Assembly (NCBI GenBank): GCA_964019155.1
Contig: OZ025240.1
Span: 22,848,816-22,912,815 of the forward strand
Origin: Osedax fenrisi
Taxonomy: Eukaryota > Annelida > Polychaeta > Sabellida > Siboglinidae
Length of the DNA stretch: 64,000 nucleotides
Reading direction: 5' to 3'
This document shows, piece after piece, positions 13,703 to 26,008 of this stretch. Position 1 is the first letter of the stretch. Each line of letters opens with the position of its first letter. A program made the position numbers and the translations under genes. Below the pieces are notes generated by a model. That model was not told where the DNA came from. It made no database searches and saw only the letters and a list, made by a program, of their open reading frames with translations.

Positions 13703-14776
13703 TCCTATATATATAGGGGTGTGTATATATATACGCTGGTGGAATTTTATAAAAGTATTTCTTATAATTTATATATAGGATAATATAATTTAAATATTTA
13801 ATAACATATATATTATTATATGTGTGATAAAATTATGTAAATATATTTAAAATATTTAAAGTTGGAGTTTAAAAAATGATTATATTTCATATCTCTTTAC
13901 ATGTTTCGTGAGAAGGAGAAGGTATACTTTAAGATACTTATACTACATAGATGGAGATATCCTTCACGTTAAGTATATAAATAGATATTAAGGTTCCCCT
14001 TAAAATCATTGCAATATAATTTTTATAAGTTATAAATTATTTATCAAAAAATAATAATGATATAGGGTATAATTAAGTAGGCATAATTAACTATTAATTT
14101 ACTCGATTTCCTCTCTACAAAATGAGAATTGTATATTCAGTATCAATTTAATTAAGTAGTTTTGATTCTAAATATAATGTTTCCTGACTCGAAAGTGATT
14201 ATTGTGTCAGATAATTTCATAGAAAATTATTTATAAGTTTAAGTTTCTAAAAGCTTATCTCTCAGCTGTAATTATTTTATATTAAATATATGTATATTCA
14301 GATGAACATTTCTATATTTGAATACAATTATATATATCCTACATCTAGCCAATCATATATTGTATATTTGGATATTTGGATAGTCCATTACTTCGAGGTG
14401 TATATAAATATAGTATAATATATGTTTAATAATTAATTATATTATTTACTAATCAAATTAATTGATTATGTCAGATTATAAATATATATTAATTATTTCT
14501 GTAATATAATTAGTAATAACTAGGATGATTATACATAATACCTACACGATTATTTTTTTTAAATATTTTTCATTAAATAGTAAAATATTGGTAGAAAATA
14601 GTTATGGTTATTGTAAATGTAGTTAATTGTTATCTTCTTAGGTGATGAACTTCCTATATGATGGAAAATCAATATTTGATAATGTGTTAATCATTATACT
14701 ATTTTTTTTTGTAATTTGTTTCGTTTGAAGATTCAACGACATTTTGCCCAACCAGATTTACGAATGCGTAGCGTAG

Positions 14777-14778
<2 letters not shown>

Positions 14779-14837
<59 letters not shown>
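14779..14837. repeat. (TA)n microsatellite
   Basis: An uninterrupted alternating TA run. Confidence 0.9.
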
Positions 14838-14840
<3 letters not shown>

Positions 14841-15519
14841 CAATTGACTATGGTTAATTATGATGTATCGCATTTCATTGAATCTTACAGACATATTGCT
14901 GGCATTATCATAACTTAGAGCTCTATAATATTATATATTTATATTATTTAAAATAAATTCTAATTAATCATTAGCTAAATATTGACCAATGTGATAATAT
15001 CTACGTATATTAATTGAATTCAATACCATACCTTACTTGGTATGACGATGATTATTAATGTATCTACATGTGATATATCTGGAGTTGAGTCCGCTGATAT
15101 ACTATAATATTAAAATGTATGTATTTATTCAATTATTTAGTTATCACCTTAAGGTAAGAACATTTTCTCATTCTAATATCGCCAACGTGGAATTTATATT
15201 AAATAAATAGATGAGGGTGATGTCAATTTAAACATTTATTTGTAGAATCAGTAGTTGAATTAAAAATATATATATACTAAAAATAATAATAATATATATA
15301 TATATATATACACTATGAGAAGATACCATTTTTGTTCGTAATTTCTAGTGGTTACGAATCCCTTGATAATTTTCTCTAGTATCATTTATCGCTTTCTAGT
15401 TTATCAAGTAGTTATTTATCAATTCGTTTCATATTATTTTATCTGACAATAAGATATAGGGGAGGTGGTCTATAGTGATCACTATTAGAATGTTCTCCAA
15501 CATCTACACGTACTACGTA

Positions 15520-16427
15520 GGGGGAAGTAACCGGATACGGACAGTGCCCGAATACGGACACTCTCGGTATCTCAGAAACCATAAATCCTACAAAAAAAAT
15601 GTTCATGAATAAAATATTCATAGTTATATAAATAGTCTAAAAAAGTATTTTTTATTTTTTAATTATTCAAAATATTGCTGATATATCCAATAAACTGATT
15701 TTTTTATCACGTTTTTAAACTTATGAAAACAAATTTCAACTTAAAACCTTCTCAAGAATGTACAAATGCATCGATATAAAATATAACACTAAATTATTAA
15801 AAAATAAAGTATTCTGAAAATTGTATTTTTAATTTCTATATTTGTTATCAAATATTCATTAAGTTATAAGCATATATCTAGAGGTCATATAAGTTCCTAA
15901 TACGGACACTCTAAATGTCTTAACACGGACACCCTATATCCAATCAGCGCGCAGCGTATGAATAATTCTAATTTTCATAAAAATCGCGTGCGTTATAATA
16001 TTAATACCACCAATAAAGCTAATTCTAAAAAAAATATTATTTAGATACTTAAATTGTATTATTAATTAAAAAATAATAAAAATAAATAAATTATATACTA
16101 ATTAAATTACAGTATATTTTTTATAAAATTAATTATAAATAACGTAATTTTAATTTGTCTGCTTGATTCATCAATACTATATAGTTTATCTAGTGGTATA
16201 TAGGGTGTCCGTATTATAACAAAGGGTGTCCGTATTCGGACATGGGTACCGAATACGGACACCCCCGTTATCTATGGAATAAAAAGATTAAATAAAATTT
16301 TAAAATCACAATAATATCTTTAATCATATAATATTAATATATTGTAATTTTTGAATAAAAATAATGAGTCGTAAAATGTTAAGACCATTTATTGTTAAAG
16401 TGTCCGTATTAGGTGTCCACTTTCCCC
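15520..16427. mobile_element. Inverted-repeat DNA element, family B copy 1
   Basis: A TA lies on both sides. The left end is GGGGGAAGTAACCGGATACG; the right end is the complement of GGGGAAAGTGGACACC. The word ACGGAC (complement GTCCGT) sits twice at the left end, twice near 15897-15932, several times at 16203-16262 and at the right end. Each sits where family A has ACCGAC. The middle carries CCAATCAGCGCGCAG (15940-15954) and TCGCGTGCGTT (15984-15994), which recur in copies 2 and 3. No open frame. Confidence 0.85.
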
Positions 16428-16429
16428 TA

Positions 16430-16640
16430 CCACATTACCAGTATTTCCGAAAATATTATTCGGAAATGTTTGCTAGAAAGTGATTTTCTAGCAAGTTGTA
16501 GTGGGATACCCCCATTAAATTACTTTATTTCCGGCAGATTGCCGGAAGGTAATGGGATATCCCACCACAATTGTAGTTAACTTGCTAGATTATAACTTTC
16601 TAGTAAACATTTCCGGAAATACTGATAATGGGATACCCCT
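16430..16640. mobile_element. Foldback element, family F copy 1
   Basis: This compact element begins right after B copy 1. It is made of inverted blocks: CAGTATTTCCG against CGGAAATACTG, GCTAGAAAGT against ACTTTCTAG, and a central TTTCCGGCAGATTGCCGGAA. GGGATACCC-type words recur. A longer relative lies at 34908-35330. Confidence 0.7.
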
Positions 16641-17286
16641 TTAATGGGATCCCGCACATAACACGCAATTTGCCAATTTCGTGTATAAATAGATAGGAAA
16701 AATATAGGTCCACTAAAAAAAATAGAACTGATATTCTATTCATTCAATTGACCTAATTTTTTTTGTAATGTATTCATAACATATACATGCATAGGAAAAT
16801 AGAAAGTTATTTTTAATATTATTAATAATTATATTATATATATCTAAATTAAAAATTAGTGATACTAAAATGATGGTATTCTATATAAATTATCATTTTA
16901 TACAATGAATTCTATACATTTTATTAATTATCTCTCTATTTTACTATTCACATAATTAAATTCTATATAAAGCAAACAAAATTAATATTATAATTATATA
17001 GTTTTTATGTTCTATATTTTTGAATGCACATACCTAGCGCTAAATAATTATTCTGAGAAAACAGCGTTTGAAGTTTGACAGCATAAAAATGTAATATTGA
17101 ATAGCATATAATATAGCATTATCTTATTGTCATAAAACACATTTTTATGCCATTTCTAGACTGAATTCATATCTAATTTTTTTACAGATACTAAAAAACA
17201 CTACAATAAGTATTATTATGTAATAAAACAAAATATACAAAAAAATAAATTATCATCACTTTAAATGTTCGGGATCCCCTTAAATA
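16641..17286. mobile_element. Inverted-repeat element, family H copy 1
   Basis: TTTAATGGGATCCCGCACAT at the left and the inverse complement of TTTAAGGGGATCCCGAACAT at the right form the ends. The right third (AGAAAACAGC.TTTGAA..., CATTTCTAGACTG, TTTTTTACAGATA) is clearly repeated at 33345-33545, which supports a dispersed element. Confidence 0.6.
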
Positions 17287-17861
17287 TGGCAAAAGTTGTT
17301 ATTTTGTATCAGGGCCTATGTTCTTTTAAATCCGCTGACATTTTGACACTTACAAAATTGTCCGCGTAAATTAGACATGGATAGACCTAGACGAATAATT
17401 ATGTTAATAGATTATTTGCAATAGTTTCGCCAGTAGGATATATAAAATCTTAAATGAATAAAATCCTATACATTTTTAATAATTTTATTTAAAGATTAAA
17501 TTAAACAAATATAAACAGTTCAATTTATGTATAAACTAACAAATAACGAAATAGAGTATTTTTCTTCATTATAAATATAATTTAATTATAATATATTGGA
17601 AATGCTATTATGTTTTGTAATGAATAAGCAAATGTAATAGATTATACATATAAAATGCATATACATTTGAGCTATAATGCTTCACTCTAATTGTCTACTC
17701 TCATTGTATATGATAACATTAGTAATTTCTGCTAACATATAATCATCACAGAGATTATAATAATATACAGAAAAAATCCTTCATTTTACCTAAATTGCAT
17801 GGGGGGTTTTAGATATCAAAACCCCTCCATTATTTTGCTAGGGGGGTTGTACTATGCGCCT

Positions 17862-18092
17862 ATAGTATATAGGGTGTCCCTATTATAAAACAGGGTATCG
17901 GTATTAGGTACCCATGTCCGAATACGGACACCCCCGTCATCTATGGAATTAAAAGATTAATACAATTTTAAAATCACAATAATATCTATGATGATATAAT
18001 ATTAATATATTGTAATTTTTGAATTCAAATAATCAGCCATATAATGTTAAGACCATTTATTGTTAAAGTGTCCGTATTAGGTTACTTTCACC
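17862..18092. mobile_element. Family B element, right-end fragment
   Basis: It matches the right quarter of B copy 1: the TATATAGGGTGTCC block, the CCGAATACGGACACCCCCGT palindrome, then AAAGTGTCCGTATTAGG and the TTACTTTC end next to TA. The left three quarters are missing. Confidence 0.75.
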
Positions 18093-18412
18093 TACATTAT
18101 ACGTATTGCCATCATATATTCGTGTACATTTCATTTTTTTTGTAAAATTCACTTTTGAAATAGGCCTAAATGACTCATATTTGATTTATTTATTATATTA
18201 TTATATTTTTTTAATTCAAATTTATAATAAAATTCTTTTTTTTATATAAATAATAAAAAAAAGTTTCTCAAATAATTTATGGGCCCCCCAAAATGTTGGG
18301 CCCCGGGCAATTTCCCGATTTGCCCCACATTTATCCGGCACTGCATATAATATGAAAATATAAATTAATCGAATATTATAATTCGCTGATAATTTATTTA
18401 AATTAACTAATA

Positions 18413-19560
18413 GGGGAAAATCTACAATTATAATTCGGTATACCGACCCCTAAATGACTATTTTGTAATAACATATTCAATATTCAATATTCAATATATT
18501 TATTATAATTTTTTTTATTATAATAAAAAAAATACTCTATAGAGTAATATTATGTAAATAAATAATGTGTCTATTTCAAATTGTTGATATAATTGCATTG
18601 AAAAGAATAATAAGGGTGTCGGTAATGGGATACATGCGCCTAATACCTACCTAGGTGAAAGATGGGTAATGTGGCCACTTGGCGTATCTCATAAACTATA
18701 AGTCCAATCAAAAAAAAATATATACATGAAATATGCGCATAGTAAGCATTGTTCAAATAAGTAAACATAATCTGTATATCTATTAATAAAAACAAATTAT
18801 GTAAAAAATACAAAAAAATCGATTTACTTTTAAAAAAATTGAAATAAAAATTTAGTAAAACATTTATTAAATCACTAATATATAATATAAATTGAAAAAT
18901 TATGTTGGGTGATAAAGAACTATTTAATTTTAACAAAGTGTGTAAGCAATTTATTTTAGCAAGTAATATTCATTATTATATAGGGTAAATAGCGTGATAC
19001 CTCGAAGCGGGTAAGTTGGCCACCTTTTAGAGGGTAATGTGTCCACTTCACTATGATGTAAGCCAATCATATGATCAACCATATGATTTAAGCCAATCAT
19101 ATGATCAGAAATAAATATCTTTATATTTTTATAAAATTGCGTGCGTCATTATATGAAAACGTTGATAGAATCAACATCTACTATATCCTAACCATACAAA
19201 TATATTTCCATACATATTATAATCGTGGTATAATAAACTTTTAAATTTAATTTAGTATATTTAATCATCTATTAACACAATTATAAATAAAATATATATA
19301 TACAATTTGTATAATACAAATGGTTCTATATATATATACATTATTATACATTACGTTTTATTTTAATTTATTAAGTATATACATTGATTTACAATAACTT
19401 ATTTGTCAAATATTAAAAAATTAAAACCAGAATATTACATTATATTAAATAATAATTGTAGGATAAATATATTTGAAAACAAAATAATTATTTATAATTA
19501 CAATTAAATTACTAATAGTTTATGATTAAAATAATGATGACATACTTTATTTTAAGCAAC
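18413..19560. mobile_element. Family A copy in inverse orientation, interrupted by family E
   Basis: 18413-18651 matches the right part of A copy 1 in inverse complement (TAGGGGAAAA end, ACCGACCCCTAAATGA, GGTGTCGGTAATGGGATACAT). About 19200-19560 matches the left third in inverse complement, including ATCGTGGTATAA and the CCTACAATTATTATTT region. Family E sequence separates them. The outer border on the right is not visible. Confidence 0.55.
18654..19160. mobile_element. Family E element (word GTGGCCAC), nested
   Basis: It begins GGTGAAAGATGGGTAATGTG after a TA. It has the shared box GTATCTCATAAACTATAAG and words GTGGCCACTT near 18672, then TTGGCCACC and GTGTCCACTTC near 19015-19050. These are followed by CCAATCA (twice) and TTGCGTGCGTC, exactly in the order seen in family B. 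The right end is not resolved. Confidence 0.55.
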
Positions 19561-19679
19561 GTTACAAAGTGATAACACTATTCGTAAATGCATGTAAAAT
19601 AAATAATAATTAAACACAACAACCACGAAAAACGAAAAAACTAACTGAGTAATAAGAACAAAATATAAAAGATAATAAT

Positions 19680-22600
19680 AATATAATGAAATTAGATAGA
19701 CGATATAAATGACTTGAGATGAGTATTGAATAAGTGGTAGATTGAATGTATCATATAGATGAAGGGAGTGCTTTCCAGATAGATGGGATCATGTAGGAGA
19801 ATTAGCGTTTCTGTATTTAAGGGAGGATGGCTGTGATTGAGAACTGAATTGGAAGGTGAAATAAGAATCTTGTCAAGGTAAAAGGAAGAGAATGATGGGG
19901 AGTTCATAGGTATATTGAGGAGGTCTATTTTTGAGATATTTAGTATAAGATTGTTGGGGAGAAGCCAGTATTTAATAGAGGAGACACGCAATTAGTTGAG
20001 AATTATCGGGAGAGGGTATAGGGAGGAAGGAGTAGAGTTAGATATTGCCAGCATATATATGATAGAAAACGCAGTGAAATTTGGATATAATAGACTTTAT
20101 AGGTGCTATATACATGAAGAATATAAGTGGGTCTAGGACAGAATCTTATGGGACGCCATATAGTAGAGGGTGGGGGTCAGAAGTGAAATCACATACTTTA
20201 ATATAGGATGACTTATTTAGGATGTACGAGATAAGCCATTTGAGGGCACTACCATTAATGCCAATCATCTCAAGTCTTGATATAAGAATACCATGGCGAA
20301 TAGAGTCAAATACACAAGATAGATCAAGGAGTATTAGTTGACAATATAGTGAGTGAACAATTTCGTACATATATATTGTTCAAGATTTGAAGAAGGGTTG
20401 TCTCAGTTGAGTTACCTTTAGGAAATTCACTTTGCAAGACATCATGGAAGGAGTTTAGTTACATAATTCTATTTATTTGATGGACAATGATTCTTTCAAA
20501 GATTTTAATAATAGGAAGTTGGGAGATAGAACGGTAATTAAATAATAGATTAGGGTTGGAAGAAGTTTTTTTAAGAATGGGAGTGATGACAGCATGTTTA
20601 AAAGTAGGGGGGGGCAATATTACAATGGAGAGAATACGAGAAAATAGTATGCAAATATGGGGATAGGGTACTAGTGAGTTTTTTAAAAGTATAAATATTA
20701 ATAGGGTCAGATGGAGAGAAAGAAATGTATTTTAAAATGAGGTCATAAATTGTCAGATATTGAGGGAGTAGTAAAGGTAGATATATAATTATCAACTAGT
20801 TTACTGATTAATATACAAGGGATGCTGTATTTTTGATGAAGGGAAGTAATGATTGAGCAGGTAGATAATATTTTTTCCGAAAAAAGTTAGAGAATTCACT
20901 ATAGAGTTTATTTTTAGGAATGTTTGGTATGTAGTGTAAAAGGGAATCAGGCGAAATAAGTTTTCTAGCTAAAGTAAATGTGGCTCGAGGATTAGAGGAA
21001 ATGTTATTGATTTTAATTATATAGTAAGAATAAAGGCATATTAATACATTTTATTTTTCTATGATGAATACGTTTTTTGGATAAAGAAGGAAGCAGAGGG
21101 AGGATAACTATAAAGTTATGATGAAATGGTCTGTAGAAGATCAGATTTAGTACAATTAATTAAACAATTTCATGAATCATGAGACCCGCAGAAAATAAAG
21201 TCGAGATAGTGCCCATCAGTATGGGTAAGATAATGAACAACTTGATTCATGTCTATAGAGTCAGTATACTGACTCTCTAGATATGAATAATGTTATAACA
21301 CACTTGAAACCTGAATGAGGATATTGGGTTGAGTGAACATGATAATTGAAATCACCAATGATAGTAGTCTGGTGTTTAGTGGAGATTGGAATATTCAAAA
21401 TGAGATCGTTAAATTCATTAAAGAACAGAGTATAATCAGGTTTTGGAGGCCTATAAATAATATAAATAGGAAATGTAATTTTCGTCTTGGAGAATGAAAA
21501 AGAAACGGAGAGACAGTTACTATACGAAAAAGTATGATGATGAAAGTATGAGTAAGTAAATCATGATGTATAATAACTCCTAAACCTCCTCCACGACCAT
21601 GAGTGAGGGGGTAGACAGAGTGTAAAACTTATATCAAGGAAAATGGATACACCATTATAATTAGGTGAGATACATGTTTCTGAAAGGGCATTATCACGAG
21701 TGATGATAGTTTAAGGTGGGCTAATATTAAAGAGAATTTGGTCTAAGAGATCGAATATTAATGAGAGAAATTCCTACTGTAATCATGTGGAAGTAGGAGT
21801 ATTAGAAGGTGTGGCATATGGAGAGTGGGTACGATACATAGTAGTAGGTGGAGATAAAACAGAAATAGTTATTAGTTGGAAATTGGGAACAGTATTAGAG
21901 GAAATTATATTAGAGGAAGATGTATTAGTTAGTGGAATAAGGGTAGAGGAGTTGACATTTTAATAAATATTAATAGGTGGTAGATCGGAAGTAGGGGAAT
22001 TGGTATTTAAGGAAGAATTGCTAGGTGGGGAATCGGAAATAGAGGGGTTACAATTTTCGAGAGGATTATTTGGTGGGGAGTCGGAATTATTATAAGGGAA
22101 AGATTACTAGATGAGGGAACGGAATATATAAATCTAAGGTAGGAAGATTCCCAGTTAATAAGGAGAGTTGAAGGTAGAGTAATTAGAGGAAGAGACCAAT
22201 CTATAGAATTATATTTAAGTCGTATTTCAAATGAATTAATACATGTGTGTTAAATATAGGTTTAATATTAGATAAATGGATAATTTGCATTGTATTTTTT
22301 AAAGGTGACTAAAGATATAGATATTTTAGGCAGTAATATATGAGAAAGAATTTATGAAATGAAATCAGTATTAATATCAGAGGGGCTTTAAATAAAAAGT
22401 GAAAAGTTACGAAGAATATTATTAAATTGAAGTTTACAAGGTATGGGAGGAATATAGGATGTGGTAGAAGAATGAGGTATATGGGGATGAGAGGAGATTG
22501 CATAAAGGTAGGAGAGGAGGAGGAATTAATATCAGATGCGTAAGATTTATGATTAGGTAAATAATGAAAAGTTGATGGGAGATTAGCGGTTATGAAGGAT

Positions 22601-23190
22601 GTAGGGAAGGGGGAGTCTTAATATCCATAAGTTTAGGTATTGCAATTGGGCAGTTATAGGGAATCGGATGGTGAGAAGTATAAGAGTAGTGATAACTGGA
22701 GGAGAGTAGACTGTGATGGATGTATTTGATAAGATATTTAGGAGGCAAGAGGGATATGATGGATGGGGGACCATTGATATGAGTTCACGACTTAGATATA
22801 ATTGATGCTGTAAGAGGCAAACATAATGGTAGAATGATTGACACCAGATACATGGTAGATCTTAGCAGCTTCTTTGCAATGATGAAATGTAAATGTCATA
22901 ATAGATGTACATGTCAGCTTATATATATAAGCTTGATTAACGTTAGATATTATATAATAATATAGTAAGCAACGAAGTTGAAACTTTTTCGAAGTAAAAG
23001 AAGCCGAGATATGATTAGTTATAGCTATAAACTGAACACTAAAGTTTAAAAGGACGTCGAGAGATGGCATTTGAGTGAATAGTGGTATTCCATTTCTGAC
23101 CTTGGAAAGAAGGGTATCACGAGGATAGTGAGAGGAATACAAGAATAAAGTGTTCATGTGTTCTGAAAGGGAGAACCACGGTCTACGCAA
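19680..23190 (-). pseudogene. Decayed LINE (non-LTR retrotransposon) with ORF1, EN and RT remnants
   Basis: Reading leftwards, about 23190-21780 gives a Pro/Ser/Asn-rich ORF1-like part. Around 21600-21500 is an endonuclease piece (LGVVIHHDLLTHTF). At 20830-19690 is the reverse transcriptase: STFKHAVITPILKKT, NYRSISQLPIIKIFERI, QSEFPKGNSTETTLLQ, QLILLDLSCVFDSIRHGILI and a degenerate GVP.DSVLDPLIFFMYIAPI. The final stretch reads YWLLPNNLILNISKIDLLNI. These are hallmarks of CR1/L2/Jockey-type RTs. Stops and frameshifts break every frame, so it is dead. The same family recurs at 48430-53000 and 60282-61560. Confidence 0.8.
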
Positions 23191-23234
23191 CTAAGTTAAG
23201 TTAATTATTAACATTATTTGTATAATGTTTATTT

Positions 23235-23258
23235 TTATATATGTATATATATATATAT

Positions 23259-23329
<71 letters not shown>

Positions 23330-23388
23330 AATGCTTTGATATATCGTTGTTTTGATAGACGTCCCACTCCTCCAGCGGTTAATGGGGT

Positions 23389-23479
<91 letters not shown>

Positions 23480-23540
23480 AATGCTTTGATATATCGTTGT
23501 TTTGATAGACGTCCCACTCCTCCAGCGGTTAATGGGGTAA
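23235..23540. repeat. (TA)n tracts with a 63-bp unit duplicated
   Basis: Two identical 63-bp segments (23328-23390 and 23478-23540) starting CTAATGCTTTGATATATCG and ending GGTTAATGGGGTAA are each preceded by long TA runs, with a 150-base period. This looks like unequal exchange or slippage between TA tracts. Open frames here are Tyr-Ile artefacts. Confidence 0.9.
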
Positions 23541-24085
23541 CCCATTGGTCGTAAATTTGGTCGGTAATGAAGATTTTACATTAATATATATTTACTAATT
23601 AGAATATTGTTAAAGTTAATTTTGATAGATTAAATTAAGGATTTAATATATATGTAGGAATTATTAAACTACATTTATCAACTTCTACCTATTATATTAC
23701 AAATATATCACACGCATAACTATGAATAACATATCAACTTTTTATTTATAAATAAAATGATATTATCCTATATATAAATTATAAGAAATACTTTTATAAA
23801 ATTCCACCAGCGTATATATACACACCCCTATATATATACAAATGTTAATGATATATTTCTTTAAAGTTTATAAAATTCAGAACAATTCAAATTAATAAAT
23901 CATGTATCAGAATGATATATAACCGAAATATAAATATATTTGGTATTTGTTATCATTCTTATTTTGTATGTAATCACATATGTCAGGTTTATATATTTAT
24001 TAACGATAATATACCTTATTTAAATACATATGGAATACCATTACATTCAAATAAAGAATAAGAACAAAGAACAGGAACTTACATT

Positions 24086-24193
24086 ATTTTCATAGTTACT
24101 TACTTACTTACTTATGTCGAACTCCCGTTCGACCCTTCTTTACAATTTTCTTCCAATCATCACGAATCATCATAACATAATTTTCATAGTTAC
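24086..24193 (-). mobile_element. Severely 5'-truncated LINE insertion with 14-bp target duplication
   Basis: The 14-base repeat ATTTTCATAGTTAC flanks an 80-base insert (24100-24179). On the minus strand the insert encodes MIRDDWKKIVKKGRTGVRHK, a stop, then a (TAAG)n tail. A C-terminal RT-ORF tip with a tandem 3' tail and target-site duplication is what target-primed retrotransposition leaves. The clade resembles RTE-type elements but is not certain. Confidence 0.75.
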
Positions 24194-24423
24194 GGTAGAC
24201 ATACATTACAAATAATCAAATATTGGAAATATAATAAATAAATTATATCGTTAGATAAATGAGAGAACCGACATATTTATAATACACATTATTTGTAATC
24301 ATAACTTAATTTATTCTCTCTTCTGTAACCTGTATTATTAGCATTACATTAGTAATGAAGACAGTACAAATGTATAAAATATATTATTTGATAAATAGAT
24401 TTCTATATATATATATATATATA

Positions 24424-25324
24424 GGAAATTAACCTAATACGGAAACTTTAATAATAAATGGACTTATAATTTTATAACTCAATATTTGTATTAAAAAATT
24501 ACAATATATTAATAATATCTGATTATAGATATTATTGTGATTTTAAAATTTTATTTAATCTTTTAATTCCATAGATAACGGGGGTGTCCGTATTCGGTAC
24601 CCATGTTCGAATAAAGAAATCATGTGTTATAATACGGACACCCTATATACTACTATAGATAAACAATATATTATTACGAACCAATAGATACATTACAATT
24701 ACATTATTTATAATTAATTTTATGAATAATTTAATGTAATTTAATTAGTAATTAATTTATTAATTTGTATTATGTTATTAATCAATAATACAAGTTAAGT
24801 ATCTAAATAATAAAAAAATTAGATTTAACTTTTTTGGTGGTATTAATATTATGACGCACGCGATTTTTTGAAAAAACAGAATAGTTCATACGCTGCGCGC
24901 TGATTGGTTATAGGTTGTAGGCATTAATACATCTAGAGTGTCCGTATTAAGGACTTATATGACCTCTAGATATATGCTTATAACTTAATTAATATTTAAT
25001 AATAAATAGAGCAATTATGTATATAATGTTTATAATGCTTTAGTTTTTAATAATATATGGCTATGTTTTATATCAATACATATGTATATTCTTGACAAAG
25101 TTTTAAGTTACAATTTTTTTTCAAAAATTTAAAAACGTAATAAATAAATTAGTTTATTAATTTATACGAAATATTTTGAATATTTAAAAAATTAAAATAC
25201 TTATTTAGACTATTTATATAATTATTAATATTTTATTCATTACAAATTTTATTGTAGAATTTATGGTTTCTAAATACCAAGAGTGTCCATATTCGGGAAC
25301 TGTCCGTATTCGGTTACTTTCCAC
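24424..25324. mobile_element. Family B element copy 2, inverse to copy 1
   Basis: It runs from TA-AGGAAATTAACCTAATACGG to CGGTTACTTTCCAC-TA. It contains GGGGGTGTCCGTATTCGGTACC near 24579, the GACGCACGCGATTTT and GCTGCGCGCTGATTGG blocks at 24853-24907, and AGAGTGTCC words at the far end. Overall it is colinear with B copy 1 in inverse complement. Confidence 0.85.
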
Positions 25325-25669
25325 TAGTAAATGTAATGTATATAAATAATTTATTAAATTAGATAATATAGATATAATATAATATAATAATACATTGATT
25401 ACTAATATTTCTATTTTATTGCATATGCGAATTAATAAAATATTATAATATATTAAGTAATTTTTTTTATAAATACACAAACACAATCCATAGTGTATAT
25501 ATATATAGGTATATTCTTACATAATAATATAATGTTAATATACTGTTAATATTATATGACATAAGACACGTGTATGTGATTCGTTATATTTGTAAGGCTA
25601 TAATGCGTAACTGGATATAAATAATGATAATAAACTAAGCTAATTTCTTACAATAATCAATTAACGTAA

Positions 25670-26008
25670 ATACGCCCATACACGTATCTATTTATATCTA
25701 CGTGTGCACGTATATACGCGTGTATACACGTGCGTATCACTCTCAATGGTATCAACATAATTGTTATTGCTACTCGTGTCGTGTACGCCATCGGATGTAT
25801 TGTACATTACGTAACACGTCGTCATATATCGTAATATATCGTAATATATCGTCATATATCGTCATATATCGTAACATATCGTGAGATACCTTCAAATATC
25901 ATAACGTTAGGAATTGGAAATATTGAATATATTCACCAGAGGATATTTAATTAAACGCACGGACTATTGTAATGTAACGGATACACACACACACACACTA
26001 GAATTAAA
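25670..26008 (+). promoter_or_regulatory. Upstream region of the GPCR gene
   Basis: This patch is richer in CpG and ACGT words than its surroundings (TACGTGTGCACGTATATACG near 25700). It has a tandem decamer repeat of ATATCGTAAT/ATATCGTCAT type at 25820-25885 and an (AC)n run just before the ATG. No TATA or initiator can be assigned with confidence. Confidence 0.35.

Larger units (their letters stand above)
12497..15517. other. AT-rich intergenic DNA
   Basis: No exon seen. It contains a hairpin at 12536-12639, (TA)n tracts at 13653-13699 and 14779-14837, and a patch of somewhat higher complexity at 12950-13300 without a usable open frame. Confidence 0.55.

Noticed and set aside
18640..18936. 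98-codon hydrophobic minus-strand frame
   Set aside because: It lies inside family E/A element sequence and shows only AT-rich hydrophobic codons.
25820..25885. Possible CRISPR-like or regulatory array of ATATCGT decamers
   Set aside because: Units of about 10 bases without spacers in a eukaryotic context; a simple tandem repeat.
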